Made by a program: the position numbers and the translations under genes. Of a DNA stretch of 33,629 bases, positions 23,124-30,842 are shown piece after piece; within the stretch, counting starts at the first letter, position 1; each line of letters opens with the position of its first letter. The notes beneath the pieces were generated by a model. The model saw nothing but the letters and a program-made list of their open reading frames with translations, made no database searches and was not told the DNA's origin. Source of the stretch: Promethearchaeati archaeon (lineage in GTDB: Archaea; Asgardarchaeota; Heimdallarchaeia; Heimdallarchaeales; Heimdallarchaeaceae); contig JABLTJ010000035.1 of the NCBI GenBank assembly GCA_013166775.1, positions 1 through 33,629 of the forward strand, written 5' to 3'.

Positions 23124-24356
23124 TTAAACGATAATCGGAAACAATGAGAGAGAAAGAAGAACTAGTACTGATGTTGTAATTAAATCAGCACTTGAACTTA
23201 ATATTGGATTAACAAGATTATCTGGATCTAGTCCGAATCTGTAAGTTAGAAAAGAAGCAGCCATTGAAATCATAAAAACTAGAGCGAAGGAGATAAAATT
23301 AGTTGCAAGAAGTAGTAATAGTAATCTTAAGTAAATAGAAGAAGAAATAGTTTCTGAAGTGATTCCTGTTCCTATAGCACTATATAGCAAATTTAGGAGA
23401 AGTCCAACTGATAATATTCCGAAGAATGAAATAACAAAATCTTGAGTTTTGAAAAAAGAAAAAGTTGGTTTGATTGTTCCAAGATGAAGTTTTGTACTTG
23501 TCGTGTTTGCGAATACAGATCCTTGACTTCCTACAGTACTAATTACTGCAGGATAACAGATCAGGAGAATAGGATTAGAACCAATTAAAGCCTGAAAGGA
23601 TGCTAAAACTGTTCCAGTTCCTGCTGCAATTAGATTAGTTATGGATAAAGTTGGTAAGGATTGAATAATTCCATCAGTTATGTATTTTGCTTTCCTCCAT
23701 TTTAATATTAAAAGAAATGCAAATATTACTGAAATTGTAAAAATAGGAATTCCTATGTATAAATGAAGGTTGAAATTAGGTTTCCAGATTCTATAACAAT
23801 AACCTACCGAGAAGAAAATTAAAGTGATTAGGATATCATTGATTGATGACATTATTGGATAAACTAAAACATCAGGATCCCCTTTTCTTTTGTAAATAAA
23901 GAACGTCAGGGAGAATGTCAAAATCATAGATAATATTGCTCCGAAAACAAAAGTTGTTAAAGAAATCACCAAGATTTCAATCATATTAACAGACAGACCA
24001 AGTATAAAGCTTAATAATGATGCAACTAATCCTACTAAAACAGCATCAAAGACAGTAATTATGAAAATAAAGCTCATCAATTGATAAAACCTGTTAGTAT
24101 TTTTTCTCCATTTAGGTTCTATTGTACCTAGGTGGAGTGCTGTTCCAAGTTTTCCAGAAAGGATACCATTAATGTCACCTCTTACTGTAAGAAGAAGAGG
24201 GTAAATTAGAAAGACCCATTGGAATATTTCTTGAAGATTAGTTAATAGAACTGCAGATCTTCCTGCAAAAAGTCCACCAATATTGAATATCATTCCCCCT
24301 AATACAGTTAACGTAAAACCCGCAAAGATTGAGAAGGAGGAACGATGAGTTACCAT
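23124..24356 (-). CDS. Tandem MgtE-domain divalent cation transporter (SLC41-like)
   Basis: This is a membrane Mg2+-type channel/transporter. The 410 residues contain two copies of the MgtE membrane domain without the cytoplasmic N and CBS domains of bacterial MgtE. Repeat 1 includes FLIYPLLLTVRGDINGILSGKLGTALHLGTIEPKW (about 49-83), repeat 2 ICYPAVISTVGSQGSVFANTTSTKLHLGTIKPTF (about 255-288). Both share the P-x-L/V-hydrophobic-G-x-N/Q-G-x6-LHLGTI-P pattern, showing internal duplication. The end DPDNLVNPILSSSADLITTSVLVLLSLSLF matches the DPDVLVYPIMSSINDILITLIFF of the first half. One chain with two domains is the arrangement of eukaryotic SLC41 and some archaeal proteins. Transport of Mg2+ is inferred from the family. 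Confidence 0.9.
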   Translation of the reverse strand: MVTHRSSFSIFAGFTLTVLGGMIFNIGGLFAGRSAVLLTNLQEIFQWVFLIYPLLLTVRGDINGILSGKLGTALHLGTIEPKWRKNTNRFYQLMSFIFIITVFDAVLVGLVASLLSFILGLSVNMIEILVISLTTFVFGAILSMILTFSLTFFIYKRKGDPDVLVYPIMSSINDILITLIFFSVGYCYRIWKPNFNLHLYIGIPIFTISVIFAFLLILKWRKAKYITDGIIQSLPTLSITNLIAAGTGTVLASFQALIGSNPILLICYPAVISTVGSQGSVFANTTSTKLHLGTIKPTFSFFKTQDFVISFFGILSVGLLLNLLYSAIGTGITSETISSSIYLRLLLLLLATNFISFALVFMISMAASFLTYRFGLDPDNLVNPILSSSADLITTSVLVLLSLSLFPIIV

Positions 24357-24474
24357 TATAGCAAAAAATTATGTTAAATCTTAATAAATATAATTGTATT
24401 ATGAACAAATATCTCAGAAATTGTACTTGACTAATATCATAAAATTAAGTAAAGAGAAATAAATATGGCAATGT

Positions 24475-24837
24475 CTATATCTTTTTTATACCTAATTTCT
24501 CTATTATTTCTATACGTCTGAGTGATAAAGCAAAGAATGCTTTTGCTATCTCGGATGTTTTTGAAAGATCAGGATCCATTTTGAGTAGCATATTGAAATA
24601 TTTTGAGATTGGATTTTTTGAAGCAGCAATTGCTTTTGCAATATCTATAGCTTCTTTGTATTTTTGCTGCATAAGATTATATGAAAATCTTAAATTTTCA
24701 TTTGCCATTATATCTTCTTCAGGTATCAAATCCAGATTTAATACTAAAATCCATGATAAAGGATCAAACAATTCTGAATCCACTTTATCGCATAATTTAC
24801 TTAAATCAACATAACGTTCTTCTGAAACAGTACTCAT
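24475..24837 (-). CDS. Small helical protein of unknown function
   Basis: No family is recognised. It has 120 residues from the ATG at 24837 (MSTVSEERYVDLSKLCDKVD). A GTG three codons earlier is open, but a TATA-like AATAAATATT at about 24861-24870 favours the ATG. The helices contain LRFSYNLMQQKYKEAIDIAKAIAASKNPISKYFNMLLKMDPDLSKTSEIAKAF-type alternation, which resembles one and a half TPR-like hairpins. There are no catalytic residues or membrane spans. It lies 60 bases downstream of the 24898 gene on the same strand. Confidence 0.6.
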   Translation of the reverse strand: MSTVSEERYVDLSKLCDKVDSELFDPLSWILVLNLDLIPEEDIMANENLRFSYNLMQQKYKEAIDIAKAIAASKNPISKYFNMLLKMDPDLSKTSEIAKAFFALSLRRIEIIEKLGIKKI

Positions 24838-24897
24838 TTTAATCACTTAACTATCTAGTAGAATATTTATTCTCTATTTATATTTTTTCTCTTTATT

Positions 24898-25842
24898 TCA
24901 CTCTTTTTTTGTAGCAATCGCTAATACAAACTCTCTCAAATCGATCAGTTGAACACTCCCTTCTCCAAATACTGATTCGATTACTGATTTTAACTTTTCA
25001 GGAGTAAATTGGATAAATCCTTTTTGTGCCTTTTTAGGTATAAAGGAATGAAATCCGTTAGTCAGTTTCTGTAAAGCGTCAAAGAGATAGCTTTCAAAAA
25101 CTATAATTTCAACAAATGCAACTTTACCACCAGGATTCACAAGTCTTTTAGCTTCAGAAAGGAAATTGCTATAGTCTTTTTCATCTATTATTCCTAATGT
25201 AAGTATAGACATCAGTCTATCCAGGAGATCTGTTTTCAGAGGTATACTCGATGGAGTTGCCTTTAAATTTTGATAGAGAGGAACATAAGTATCCTCAGAA
25301 TAGGGCATAAGCATGTTAAATCTGTGAGGTAAATCGTCTTCTCTTGCAGATACACAGAGGTTACACATTCGAGGAACGAGAAATTCAGGATTATTTGGAC
25401 TAACGATTCCAAATTCCATCTCGTTTAAGCAACCCATATTAGTAATGCATATCTGATTTAATCGTTCCATCAGTTCTTCTGTCATACCCTCAAAAATAGA
25501 ACTTATTGCCCAATATAATGCATTGTTCAACTCTTCTTGACCTTTTGATGTTATTTCTAGAAATGTTTTATACCCCTTACCAGGAATAGGACTTGTTTTT
25601 ATAAATTCTGCTTTCCCTAATTTATCAAAAATAGCGTAAAACGAACTCTCAGGTTTCTCCTCTATCGATGTATATTTTGATCTAAGATAGTTTATCAGTT
25701 CTCCTTTATAGACTGGTTCAAAAGATTTACTTAGAATCTTTAATATCTCAAGTTCTATCCAGTTTACCGAAAAGACAGCGTTGAATCTATCTTCAAGAAA
25801 ATCCTCTTCTAATCCAATATCACTTGATTCCTCCTTTTGCAT
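24898..25842 (-). CDS. Winged-helix/methyltransferase-like fusion with four-Cys cluster
   Basis: Three parts can be seen in 314 residues. Residues about 27-115 look like a PadR-type winged helix (WIELEILKILSKSFEPVYKGELINYL, then the recognition helix and a wing around SPIPGKGYKTFLEITSKG), a DNA-binding module. Residues 130-165 hold Cys132, Cys138, Cys160 and Cys163 (CITNMGC and MCNLC), which could bind zinc or an Fe-S cluster. Residues about 205-312 match only the second half of a class I methyltransferase (FLSEAKRLVNPGGKVAFVEI, then a strand-helix and REFVLAIATKK). The motif I glycine loop is missing, so catalysis is doubtful and a sensor role is as likely. I do not know a described protein with this order. 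Confidence 0.6.
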   Translation of the reverse strand: MQKEESSDIGLEEDFLEDRFNAVFSVNWIELEILKILSKSFEPVYKGELINYLRSKYTSIEEKPESSFYAIFDKLGKAEFIKTSPIPGKGYKTFLEITSKGQEELNNALYWAISSIFEGMTEELMERLNQICITNMGCLNEMEFGIVSPNNPEFLVPRMCNLCVSAREDDLPHRFNMLMPYSEDTYVPLYQNLKATPSSIPLKTDLLDRLMSILTLGIIDEKDYSNFLSEAKRLVNPGGKVAFVEIIVFESYLFDALQKLTNGFHSFIPKKAQKGFIQFTPEKLKSVIESVFGEGSVQLIDLREFVLAIATKKE

Positions 25843-25957
25843 TTGGGCACCTTTATGAATATCAAGGTAAGTCTCTTATAAGACTTGTGTGATTCGTTGA
25901 TCTATTTTCTTTTAATTCTTCTCTAAATATTTGAAAATGAAAAATTGAAGAAGAGAT

Positions 25958-26611
25958 TCATTTTTTTCTTCTTCTAATAATGACTAGAGTCGAAGTCATG
26001 AAGAAGAATCCAAAAACTACCCAGATGAATTGATAGGAAGCTTCAACAGCATAATTTGTGAAAACCAATTCAATTATACTCTCTAAATTTACGTTATCTG
26101 AAAAGTGCTCATAATAACGTTTTGTTAATCCATCAGAAGCATCTATCTCCATTTCAATTGAAAGAGTGTAATTTTCATGATATATTATAAATTCGGTTCT
26201 AAAAAGAGTGCTTGAGATAGTACTCACATTAAAAACTTCAGGAGAGTTTTCGAATTCTTCTTTGATAGTTGTTTCTACACTTCCATTTATTTTTCGAATA
26301 TGCCAGAAAAGAGGAAAACCCTCTCCAGAATATTTTTCACCATCTACATCAATTGCGATATAAACACTATTCAAATCAGATGGAGTCATAGGTCCAGGGT
26401 AGAGTGCATCCTTTAATTTAACACTAAAATTAGCGTTTATTGGTAAAGCTTCATAATAGTTAAAAGATTGATTCACGTTCCAAGTGAATACTGAGTTTTT
26501 AACAAATTTCTCAGAATAATAATAAGAAACATCGTCTTGAGCTTTTGTAGGTATTATCAAAAGTGAGGATAACAAAAGAATAAAGATTGAGAATTTAACT
26601 AATTTCTTCAT
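25958..26611 (-). CDS. Exported type I membrane protein of unknown function
   Basis: No family is recognised. From the ATG at 26611 it has a Sec-type signal (MKKLVKFSIFILLLSSLLII then PTKAQ, likely cut near residue 25), an extracellular region of about 160 residues rich in Tyr, Asn, Glu and Ser with several N-glycosylation sequons (NQS, NFS, NGS, NVS), and a C-terminal span (FIWVVFGFFFMTSTLVII) followed by RRRKK as a stop-transfer. The protein should sit in the membrane with its large domain outside. Upstream in-frame GTG/ATG codons at 26620 and 26617 are possible starts. Confidence 0.65.
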   Translation of the reverse strand: MKKLVKFSIFILLLSSLLIIPTKAQDDVSYYYSEKFVKNSVFTWNVNQSFNYYEALPINANFSVKLKDALYPGPMTPSDLNSVYIAIDVDGEKYSGEGFPLFWHIRKINGSVETTIKEEFENSPEVFNVSTISSTLFRTEFIIYHENYTLSIEMEIDASDGLTKRYYEHFSDNVNLESIIELVFTNYAVEASYQFIWVVFGFFFMTSTLVIIRRRKK

Positions 26612-26761
26612 AAACATCACTAATTCTATGTCTATTTCTGTTTCTGATATCAGATATTAATTGTTTCTATTGGGTTATTTATATTACTATTCATTATTCA
26701 GAATAAAATACAAATAAAGAGAAAGTAATGAATATTCAAAAATCTCAATTTATGAGAAATT

Positions 26762-26983
26762 TTACTTCTCAAAGTATTGCTCATTTTCTGATTCAAACAA
26801 TTCTTTCAGGTCTTTTCGTTCTTTACGTTCAGAACTTGGGCACCAAGCATTGCAATATGATCCTTGCTGAAGAACATCTTCATAAAAATGATGATTTGAG
26901 AAATATGGAAAATCACATTTCCATTCTTCTCCACATTTTGAGCATTTATGATCACATTCACTCATGGTTTCACTTCCAAACAT
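26762..26983 (-). CDS. Cysteine-rich zinc-ribbon-like mini-protein
   Basis: The 73 residues hold six Cys and two neighbouring His: Cys10, Cys14, Cys17, Cys23, His31-His32, Cys44 and Cys48 (CDHKCSKCGEEWKC ... YCNAWC). The CxxC with a GEEW turn looks like a zinc knuckle, and the C-terminal third is charged and helical (SERKERKDLKELFESENEQY). No family is recognised. Either the ATG at 26983 or the second at 26965 (MSECDHKC) could be used. A TATA-like TTTTTAAATAG near 27001-27011 fits 26983. The plus-strand frame over the same bases is a shadow: it lacks any family feature, while this one keeps a coherent Cys pattern. Confidence 0.6.
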   Translation of the reverse strand: MFGSETMSECDHKCSKCGEEWKCDFPYFSNHHFYEDVLQQGSYCNAWCPSSERKERKDLKELFESENEQYFEK

Positions 26984-27090
26984 AACGGTTTGATGAAATA
27001 CTATTTAAAAATAACATTGTAAAGGGGATTCATTAAGCTTCTGGTGAAAAGTGTAAAAAAGTCTTTTTCAGCTATAGATTCCCCCCAAAA

Positions 27091-27098
27091 AATATAAT
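27091..27098 (+). promoter_or_regulatory. TATA-like box of the double phosphoesterase gene
   Basis: AATATAAT is centred 25 bases before the ATG at 27120, preceded by a C6 run at 27081-27086. Confidence 0.45.
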
Positions 27099-27119
27099 CT
27101 AGTTATACAATTACATTTT

Positions 27120-28706
27120 ATGAGATTTATTTTAATCTCTGATACTCATATTGGTGGTCGTTTCGATGAACTGATGTTCAATAAGGGGGTAGATATAGCA
27201 AATTATGTAAAAGGAGATTATCTCATACATTGTGGAGATTTTACAAATGATGGAACATTAGCTCAATATGAGATTGCTAGACTTTATTTGGAAAAGATAA
27301 AAGACAATAAAATCTTTCTTATGGTTCCTGGAAATCATGATGTGAAAAATGTTGGTGATCTATTATGGGAGGAAATTATTGGTGATAGATTTTTTGTTCA
27401 TACTGATGAAAAGAAGAAAGTGAAAATTCTTGCTTTAGATTCCACAGAACCGGATAGTGACACAGGTAGAATGGGACCAAAAGCAATAAGCAGGATTTAT
27501 GAAGAATTTGAATCATTACCAGAACATTGGTTAAAAGTATTAATATTTCATCATCAAACACTCCCAATTCCTTACACAGGAAGAGAAAGGAGTGCAATTT
27601 ATGACGCTGGAAATGCAGTAAAAGCAATCCTTGATTGTAACATACATTTAGTTTTTAATGGTCATAGACACATCAGTAATTTCTATCGAATGTCTGATGG
27701 AGCAATGCAAGCATGGATAGTTAATTGTGGAACACTTTCTTGCAAGAAAACCAGATATAGAGAAGAATATTCAATGACTGTTTTAGATGTAGATAGAGAA
27801 AGAAACGATTTGTCAGTTAGAGTTCTCTTACTCAATAAAGAACCTTTGGAAGAGCAAATAAAATATTCAGGAAAATTTCAAGAGATTATAGTGCCTACGG
27901 AAAAAGAACTCTTAACAACTATAATTCAAATTGGTAACACAGATATTTCTGATCAACGTTTCAACATTGATGCTTTTAAAAAAGGAGTCGAGGTGATAAA
28001 TGAGACTCCTTGCGATTTGGTTGTACATTGTGGAGAAGTAACTGGAAATTCCTACCTCCATGATTTTGAATGGTCAAAAGCACTACTTGGTCAAATTGAG
28101 AAACCAAAACTGATTGTTCCTGGTGATAAAGATACTTATCCATTAGGGTGTCAGCTTTTCCCAGAATACATCGGAGAATTCCAACCGAAATATGAAAATA
28201 AAAAAATAAAGGTTTTAGGATTTAATAGCTGTATAATTGATGAAAGTATTGGAAGACTAGGAAGAGGAAATACAAAAACTATTATTCAAGACCTTACTAA
28301 TTCGAGTAAAATTGGAGTTGTTGCATTCCATCACACAATAATACCTTTACCAAGAACAAAGCACGATGCCGAGCTTACAGATGCTGGAGATGCTTTAGCT
28401 GTTTTAGTAAACAATAGAGTGAATCTAGTTCTTACAGGAGCAAAAAACCAAGCAGGTTGTTGGCAAGTAGATGATACAATCTTTGTTAATGCAGGAACGC
28501 TTAGCAGTTATAACATAACAAAAAAGGAAGGAAATAGTTTCAATATCATAAAGGTGTATAAAACTGATATAGGGAAGTATTATGAGATTGATGAATACTT
28601 GATTAATAGTTTCAAATATCAAACTATTGGCTTGTTTCATGTTTCTGACATTGCTTCGCCAATAGAAATTCCTAAAAGAATAAAATATTTCGACAACAGC
28701 GCATAG
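27120..28706 (+). CDS. Tandem calcineurin-like metallophosphoesterase, second domain inactive
   Basis: There are two metallophosphoesterase domains in one 528-residue chain. Domain 1 (about 1-235) has the full ligand set: SDTHIGG (Asp8, His10), HCGD (Asp40), GNHD (71-74), FHH (144-145) and GHRH (181-184), so a dinuclear metal site is expected and phosphomonoester or phosphodiester hydrolysis is likely. Domain 2 (about 262-500) is a clear duplicate, but its motifs read IGNTDIS, HCGEV, PGDKD, FHH and TGAKN. The Asp, Asn-His and Gly-His-x-His ligands are lost and only the FHH survives. It probably acts as a structural or binding partner for domain 1. Both halves share IPY/IPLPRT...DAGDAL-like loops and a VNCGT/VNAGT strand. 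The gene precedes the RtcB-like gene on the same strand by 75 bases. Confidence 0.88.
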   Translation: MRFILISDTHIGGRFDELMFNKGVDIANYVKGDYLIHCGDFTNDGTLAQYEIARLYLEKIKDNKIFLMVPGNHDVKNVGDLLWEEIIGDRFFVHTDEKKKVKILALDSTEPDSDTGRMGPKAISRIYEEFESLPEHWLKVLIFHHQTLPIPYTGRERSAIYDAGNAVKAILDCNIHLVFNGHRHISNFYRMSDGAMQAWIVNCGTLSCKKTRYREEYSMTVLDVDRERNDLSVRVLLLNKEPLEEQIKYSGKFQEIIVPTEKELLTTIIQIGNTDISDQRFNIDAFKKGVEVINETPCDLVVHCGEVTGNSYLHDFEWSKALLGQIEKPKLIVPGDKDTYPLGCQLFPEYIGEFQPKYENKKIKVLGFNSCIIDESIGRLGRGNTKTIIQDLTNSSKIGVVAFHHTIIPLPRTKHDAELTDAGDALAVLVNNRVNLVLTGAKNQAGCWQVDDTIFVNAGTLSSYNITKKEGNSFNIIKVYKTDIGKYYEIDEYLINSFKYQTIGLFHVSDIASPIEIPKRIKYFDNSA

Positions 28707-28750
28707 AAACGCGAAAAAAAGCATTTTGAAGTTATCCAAGATGGATAAAC

Positions 28751-28760
28751 CTTATATTTT
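28751..28760 (+). promoter_or_regulatory. TATA-like box of the RtcB-like gene
   Basis: CTTATATTTT is centred 27 bases before the GTG at 28782, supporting that start and showing that the gene can be transcribed by itself. Confidence 0.5.
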
Positions 28761-28781
28761 AATAATCTAATACTAGAGCTT

Positions 28782-30068
28782 GTGAACGAAGAAAGTAGTC
28801 TTCAAAAAAGCAAAAACCATTTTCCAATAAAGATTAAAAATTTGTCTTCAGAACTTGAACCTTGGTTAAAGGAAGCAGAAAAGAGAATTTTTTCTATTGC
28901 AGCAGGAAATAGAATAGCGTTAATTGCTCCAGAGATAATGAAGATAGGTTTCGGGAAAATACTTTATGCAGCAAATGAATTAGGAGCTAATATAGAAAGT
29001 AACAAACCTTTTGTTCTCTTTGCTCCAGATGGTACTTGCACTTATAATAAGCTTAGAATTAAAAGAGGGTTCACTTATGGTTGTTTAATAAAAGCTGAAT
29101 TAGATGGATTAATTGTAACACAAAATGCTATGCCAAACGGATGTGGGTATTCGCTTTTTGAATTCAAAGATCCTCCAAATGATGAAAAGTTGATTAATCA
29201 AGCGAAATTAATTCAAGAGAATATTACTAAAGAACAAGCAATTGAACTAGGAAAGGGTAATCACTTCATTGCTTTATATTACGTTTTAGATAGCGTTTCT
29301 GGTGAGGATACAGGGAAAAGATATGTTCTTCTACATTGTAGCGGTCATGATGTAAAGAAGGAACCTTTGTACAATACTGATTGGTTGGAGAAGGAAGCTG
29401 GTTTCAATAAGATTCTAACACCACATGGTGAGATCTGGTTACTTGAAGACTACGCAAAAGAGCTTTATTTGAAAGAATATGAAATGTTCGAAAACATGAA
29501 CATTAAAGGAAGAAACAATGTGATGAAAGATTTCTTCGAACCAGAATCATTTCAACTTCTAATGGATTTGACTCATCAGGGTTTAGTAGAGAATGGCAAA
29601 TATCTCAAACTTGGAGTTCATTTAAAGGAGGATATAGTTCCAGTTGCATTCAATGCTGATGAAGGTACAATGATTTTGAAAACCAATTCAAACCTAAATA
29701 AGGAGTTCTTAAGGAATTGGGCATATTATAATAACATCAAAGAGTTAGGATATGAACGAGAACTTCAAGGCATTAATATAACTCCTCATGGTTCTGGATA
29801 TGAATTTAAATATCCAATTTCTGGATGTTCATTCAAGTTAGATAAAAATGGATTAAGAGATTTCTCAATAAGTTTAAAACGCCCTTCTGGTAATATCGAG
29901 CAAGTTAATGCAACATATTTTAAAGAGATTAGAAATTTCATGTCATATAGAAGAAAATTACCAATTATGAAGGAAGTTTTTCTAGCCAATTTAGGGGAAC
30001 CAGTATTTGATTTGAAACCATTGATTCAAATACATCCAAAAGTAAGCATTCCAGGTGGGCTTTACTAA
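28782..30068 (+). CDS. Divergent RtcB-like protein (RNA ligase family)
   Basis: RtcB joins RNA 2',3'-cyclic-phosphate or 3'-phosphate ends to 5'-OH ends using GTP and Mn2+. Signature elements appear in family order within 428 residues: APDG (81-84, cf. MPDGH), NGCGYSLF (119-126, cf. INCGVRLI) with Cys121, LGKGNHF (156-162) with Asn160 and His161, LLHCSGH (183-189, cf. HTGSRG) with His185, a YLKEYEMFENMN helix (229-240), MDLTHQG (261-267, cf. YDVAHN) with His265, GVHLKED (278-284, cf. VHRKGA), and TPHGSGY (334-340, cf. CHGAGR) with His336 at the guanylylated position. Differences are strong: the metal-binding Asp three residues before the Cys is Pro118, GSRG is changed, and the C-terminal lysine-glycine end is replaced (IPGGLY). 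The protein is about 50 residues shorter than normal RtcB. The start is GTG. It may be a ligase with altered metal use or a non-ligating relative. Confidence 0.7.
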   Translation: MNEESSLQKSKNHFPIKIKNLSSELEPWLKEAEKRIFSIAAGNRIALIAPEIMKIGFGKILYAANELGANIESNKPFVLFAPDGTCTYNKLRIKRGFTYGCLIKAELDGLIVTQNAMPNGCGYSLFEFKDPPNDEKLINQAKLIQENITKEQAIELGKGNHFIALYYVLDSVSGEDTGKRYVLLHCSGHDVKKEPLYNTDWLEKEAGFNKILTPHGEIWLLEDYAKELYLKEYEMFENMNIKGRNNVMKDFFEPESFQLLMDLTHQGLVENGKYLKLGVHLKEDIVPVAFNADEGTMILKTNSNLNKEFLRNWAYYNNIKELGYERELQGINITPHGSGYEFKYPISGCSFKLDKNGLRDFSISLKRPSGNIEQVNATYFKEIRNFMSYRRKLPIMKEVFLANLGEPVFDLKPLIQIHPKVSIPGGLY

Positions 30069-30077
30069 ATATATATT
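30067..30077 (+). promoter_or_regulatory. TATA-like box of the GDPD gene
   Basis: AAATATATATT begins inside the stop codon of the RtcB-like gene and is centred about 22 bases before the ATG at 30094. A GAGTG follows as a weak ribosome site. Confidence 0.4.
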
Positions 30078-30093
30078 CAATTAGAGTGATTAC

Positions 30094-30831
30094 ATGAATA
30101 AAGCTAAACCATGGATTATTGCACACAGAGGTTCATCCGGAGAATTTCCAGAAAACACTCTCGCTGCTTTCTGGGATGCAGTAAAATCTCAAGCTGACAT
30201 TATTGAAATGGATCTTCAATTAACAGCTGATGAACAAGTAGTAGCATTTCATGACACAATAGTAGATAGAATTTTTCAAGAACGAAGTGGGAAGAAAATT
30301 GATGATTTTTCTCTTTTCGAACTAAAGCAGAAAGAGATAGGATCTTGGTTTGATCCAAAATTTGAAGGTCTTAGAATTCCAATTCTAATGGAAGTTTTAG
30401 AAAACCTCCCTCAAGATACTTCACTCATTTTGGAATTAAAAAGCAATAAAGTTAAACTTCTTGAATCTGTTATTCAAACACTTGAAGTTATGAATAAATC
30501 TCTAGGATTAGGATATATTTCTGTAAGGGATATTGAGACATACAAAACGTGCAAGGAAATTTCATCAAAACACAAAATCGGTCTTATGCAGAAAAAAAGA
30601 ACTCCTAAAGAAACTATCGAAGAAGTAGTAAAAAATGAAATTGAAATTGTGCAAATAAGATGGAAAAATTGGAAACCTGATGAGTGGAAAAGGATTGAAG
30701 ATTTGGATGTTATTGTAACCGCATTTAGTGCTGATGAAAGAAGTGATTTCGAATTTTTAGTTGATAAAAAGATAGATGGGATTCATACAAATTATCCAAA
30801 ACGTCTTTATGAATTTCTCAATAAAGAATGA
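30094..30831 (+). CDS. Glycerophosphodiester phosphodiesterase
   Basis: This TIM-barrel enzyme hydrolyses glycerophosphodiesters to an alcohol and glycerol phosphate. The 245 residues show the GDPD motifs: IIAHRGSSGEFPENTLAAF (8-26) with His11-Arg12 and Glu20-Asn21, then IIEMDLQLTADEQVVAFHD (36-54) with metal ligands Glu38 and Asp40 and catalytic His53, and the late LELKS (about 111-115) metal-ligand strand. No signal peptide is present, so it acts inside. In an archaeon the substrate would be deacylated or dealkylated phospholipid head-group diesters, or another phosphodiester. It follows the RtcB-like gene by 25 bases and is convergent with the TPR gene, 11 bases apart. Confidence 0.93.
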   Translation: MNKAKPWIIAHRGSSGEFPENTLAAFWDAVKSQADIIEMDLQLTADEQVVAFHDTIVDRIFQERSGKKIDDFSLFELKQKEIGSWFDPKFEGLRIPILMEVLENLPQDTSLILELKSNKVKLLESVIQTLEVMNKSLGLGYISVRDIETYKTCKEISSKHKIGLMQKKRTPKETIEEVVKNEIEIVQIRWKNWKPDEWKRIEDLDVIVTAFSADERSDFEFLVDKKIDGIHTNYPKRLYEFLNKE

Positions 30832-30842
30832 GAGAGAAAGAT

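Noticed and set aside
26728..26985. Plus-strand reading frame of 85 codons opposite the Cys-rich gene
   Set aside because: It has no family feature, and its composition looks like the complement of the minus-strand frame, which keeps an ordered Cys pattern.
27061..27119. C6 run and hairpin-like bases before the double phosphoesterase gene as a riboswitch or small RNA
   Set aside because: The gap is short, it holds the TATA-like box at the expected distance, and no stable stem is seen.
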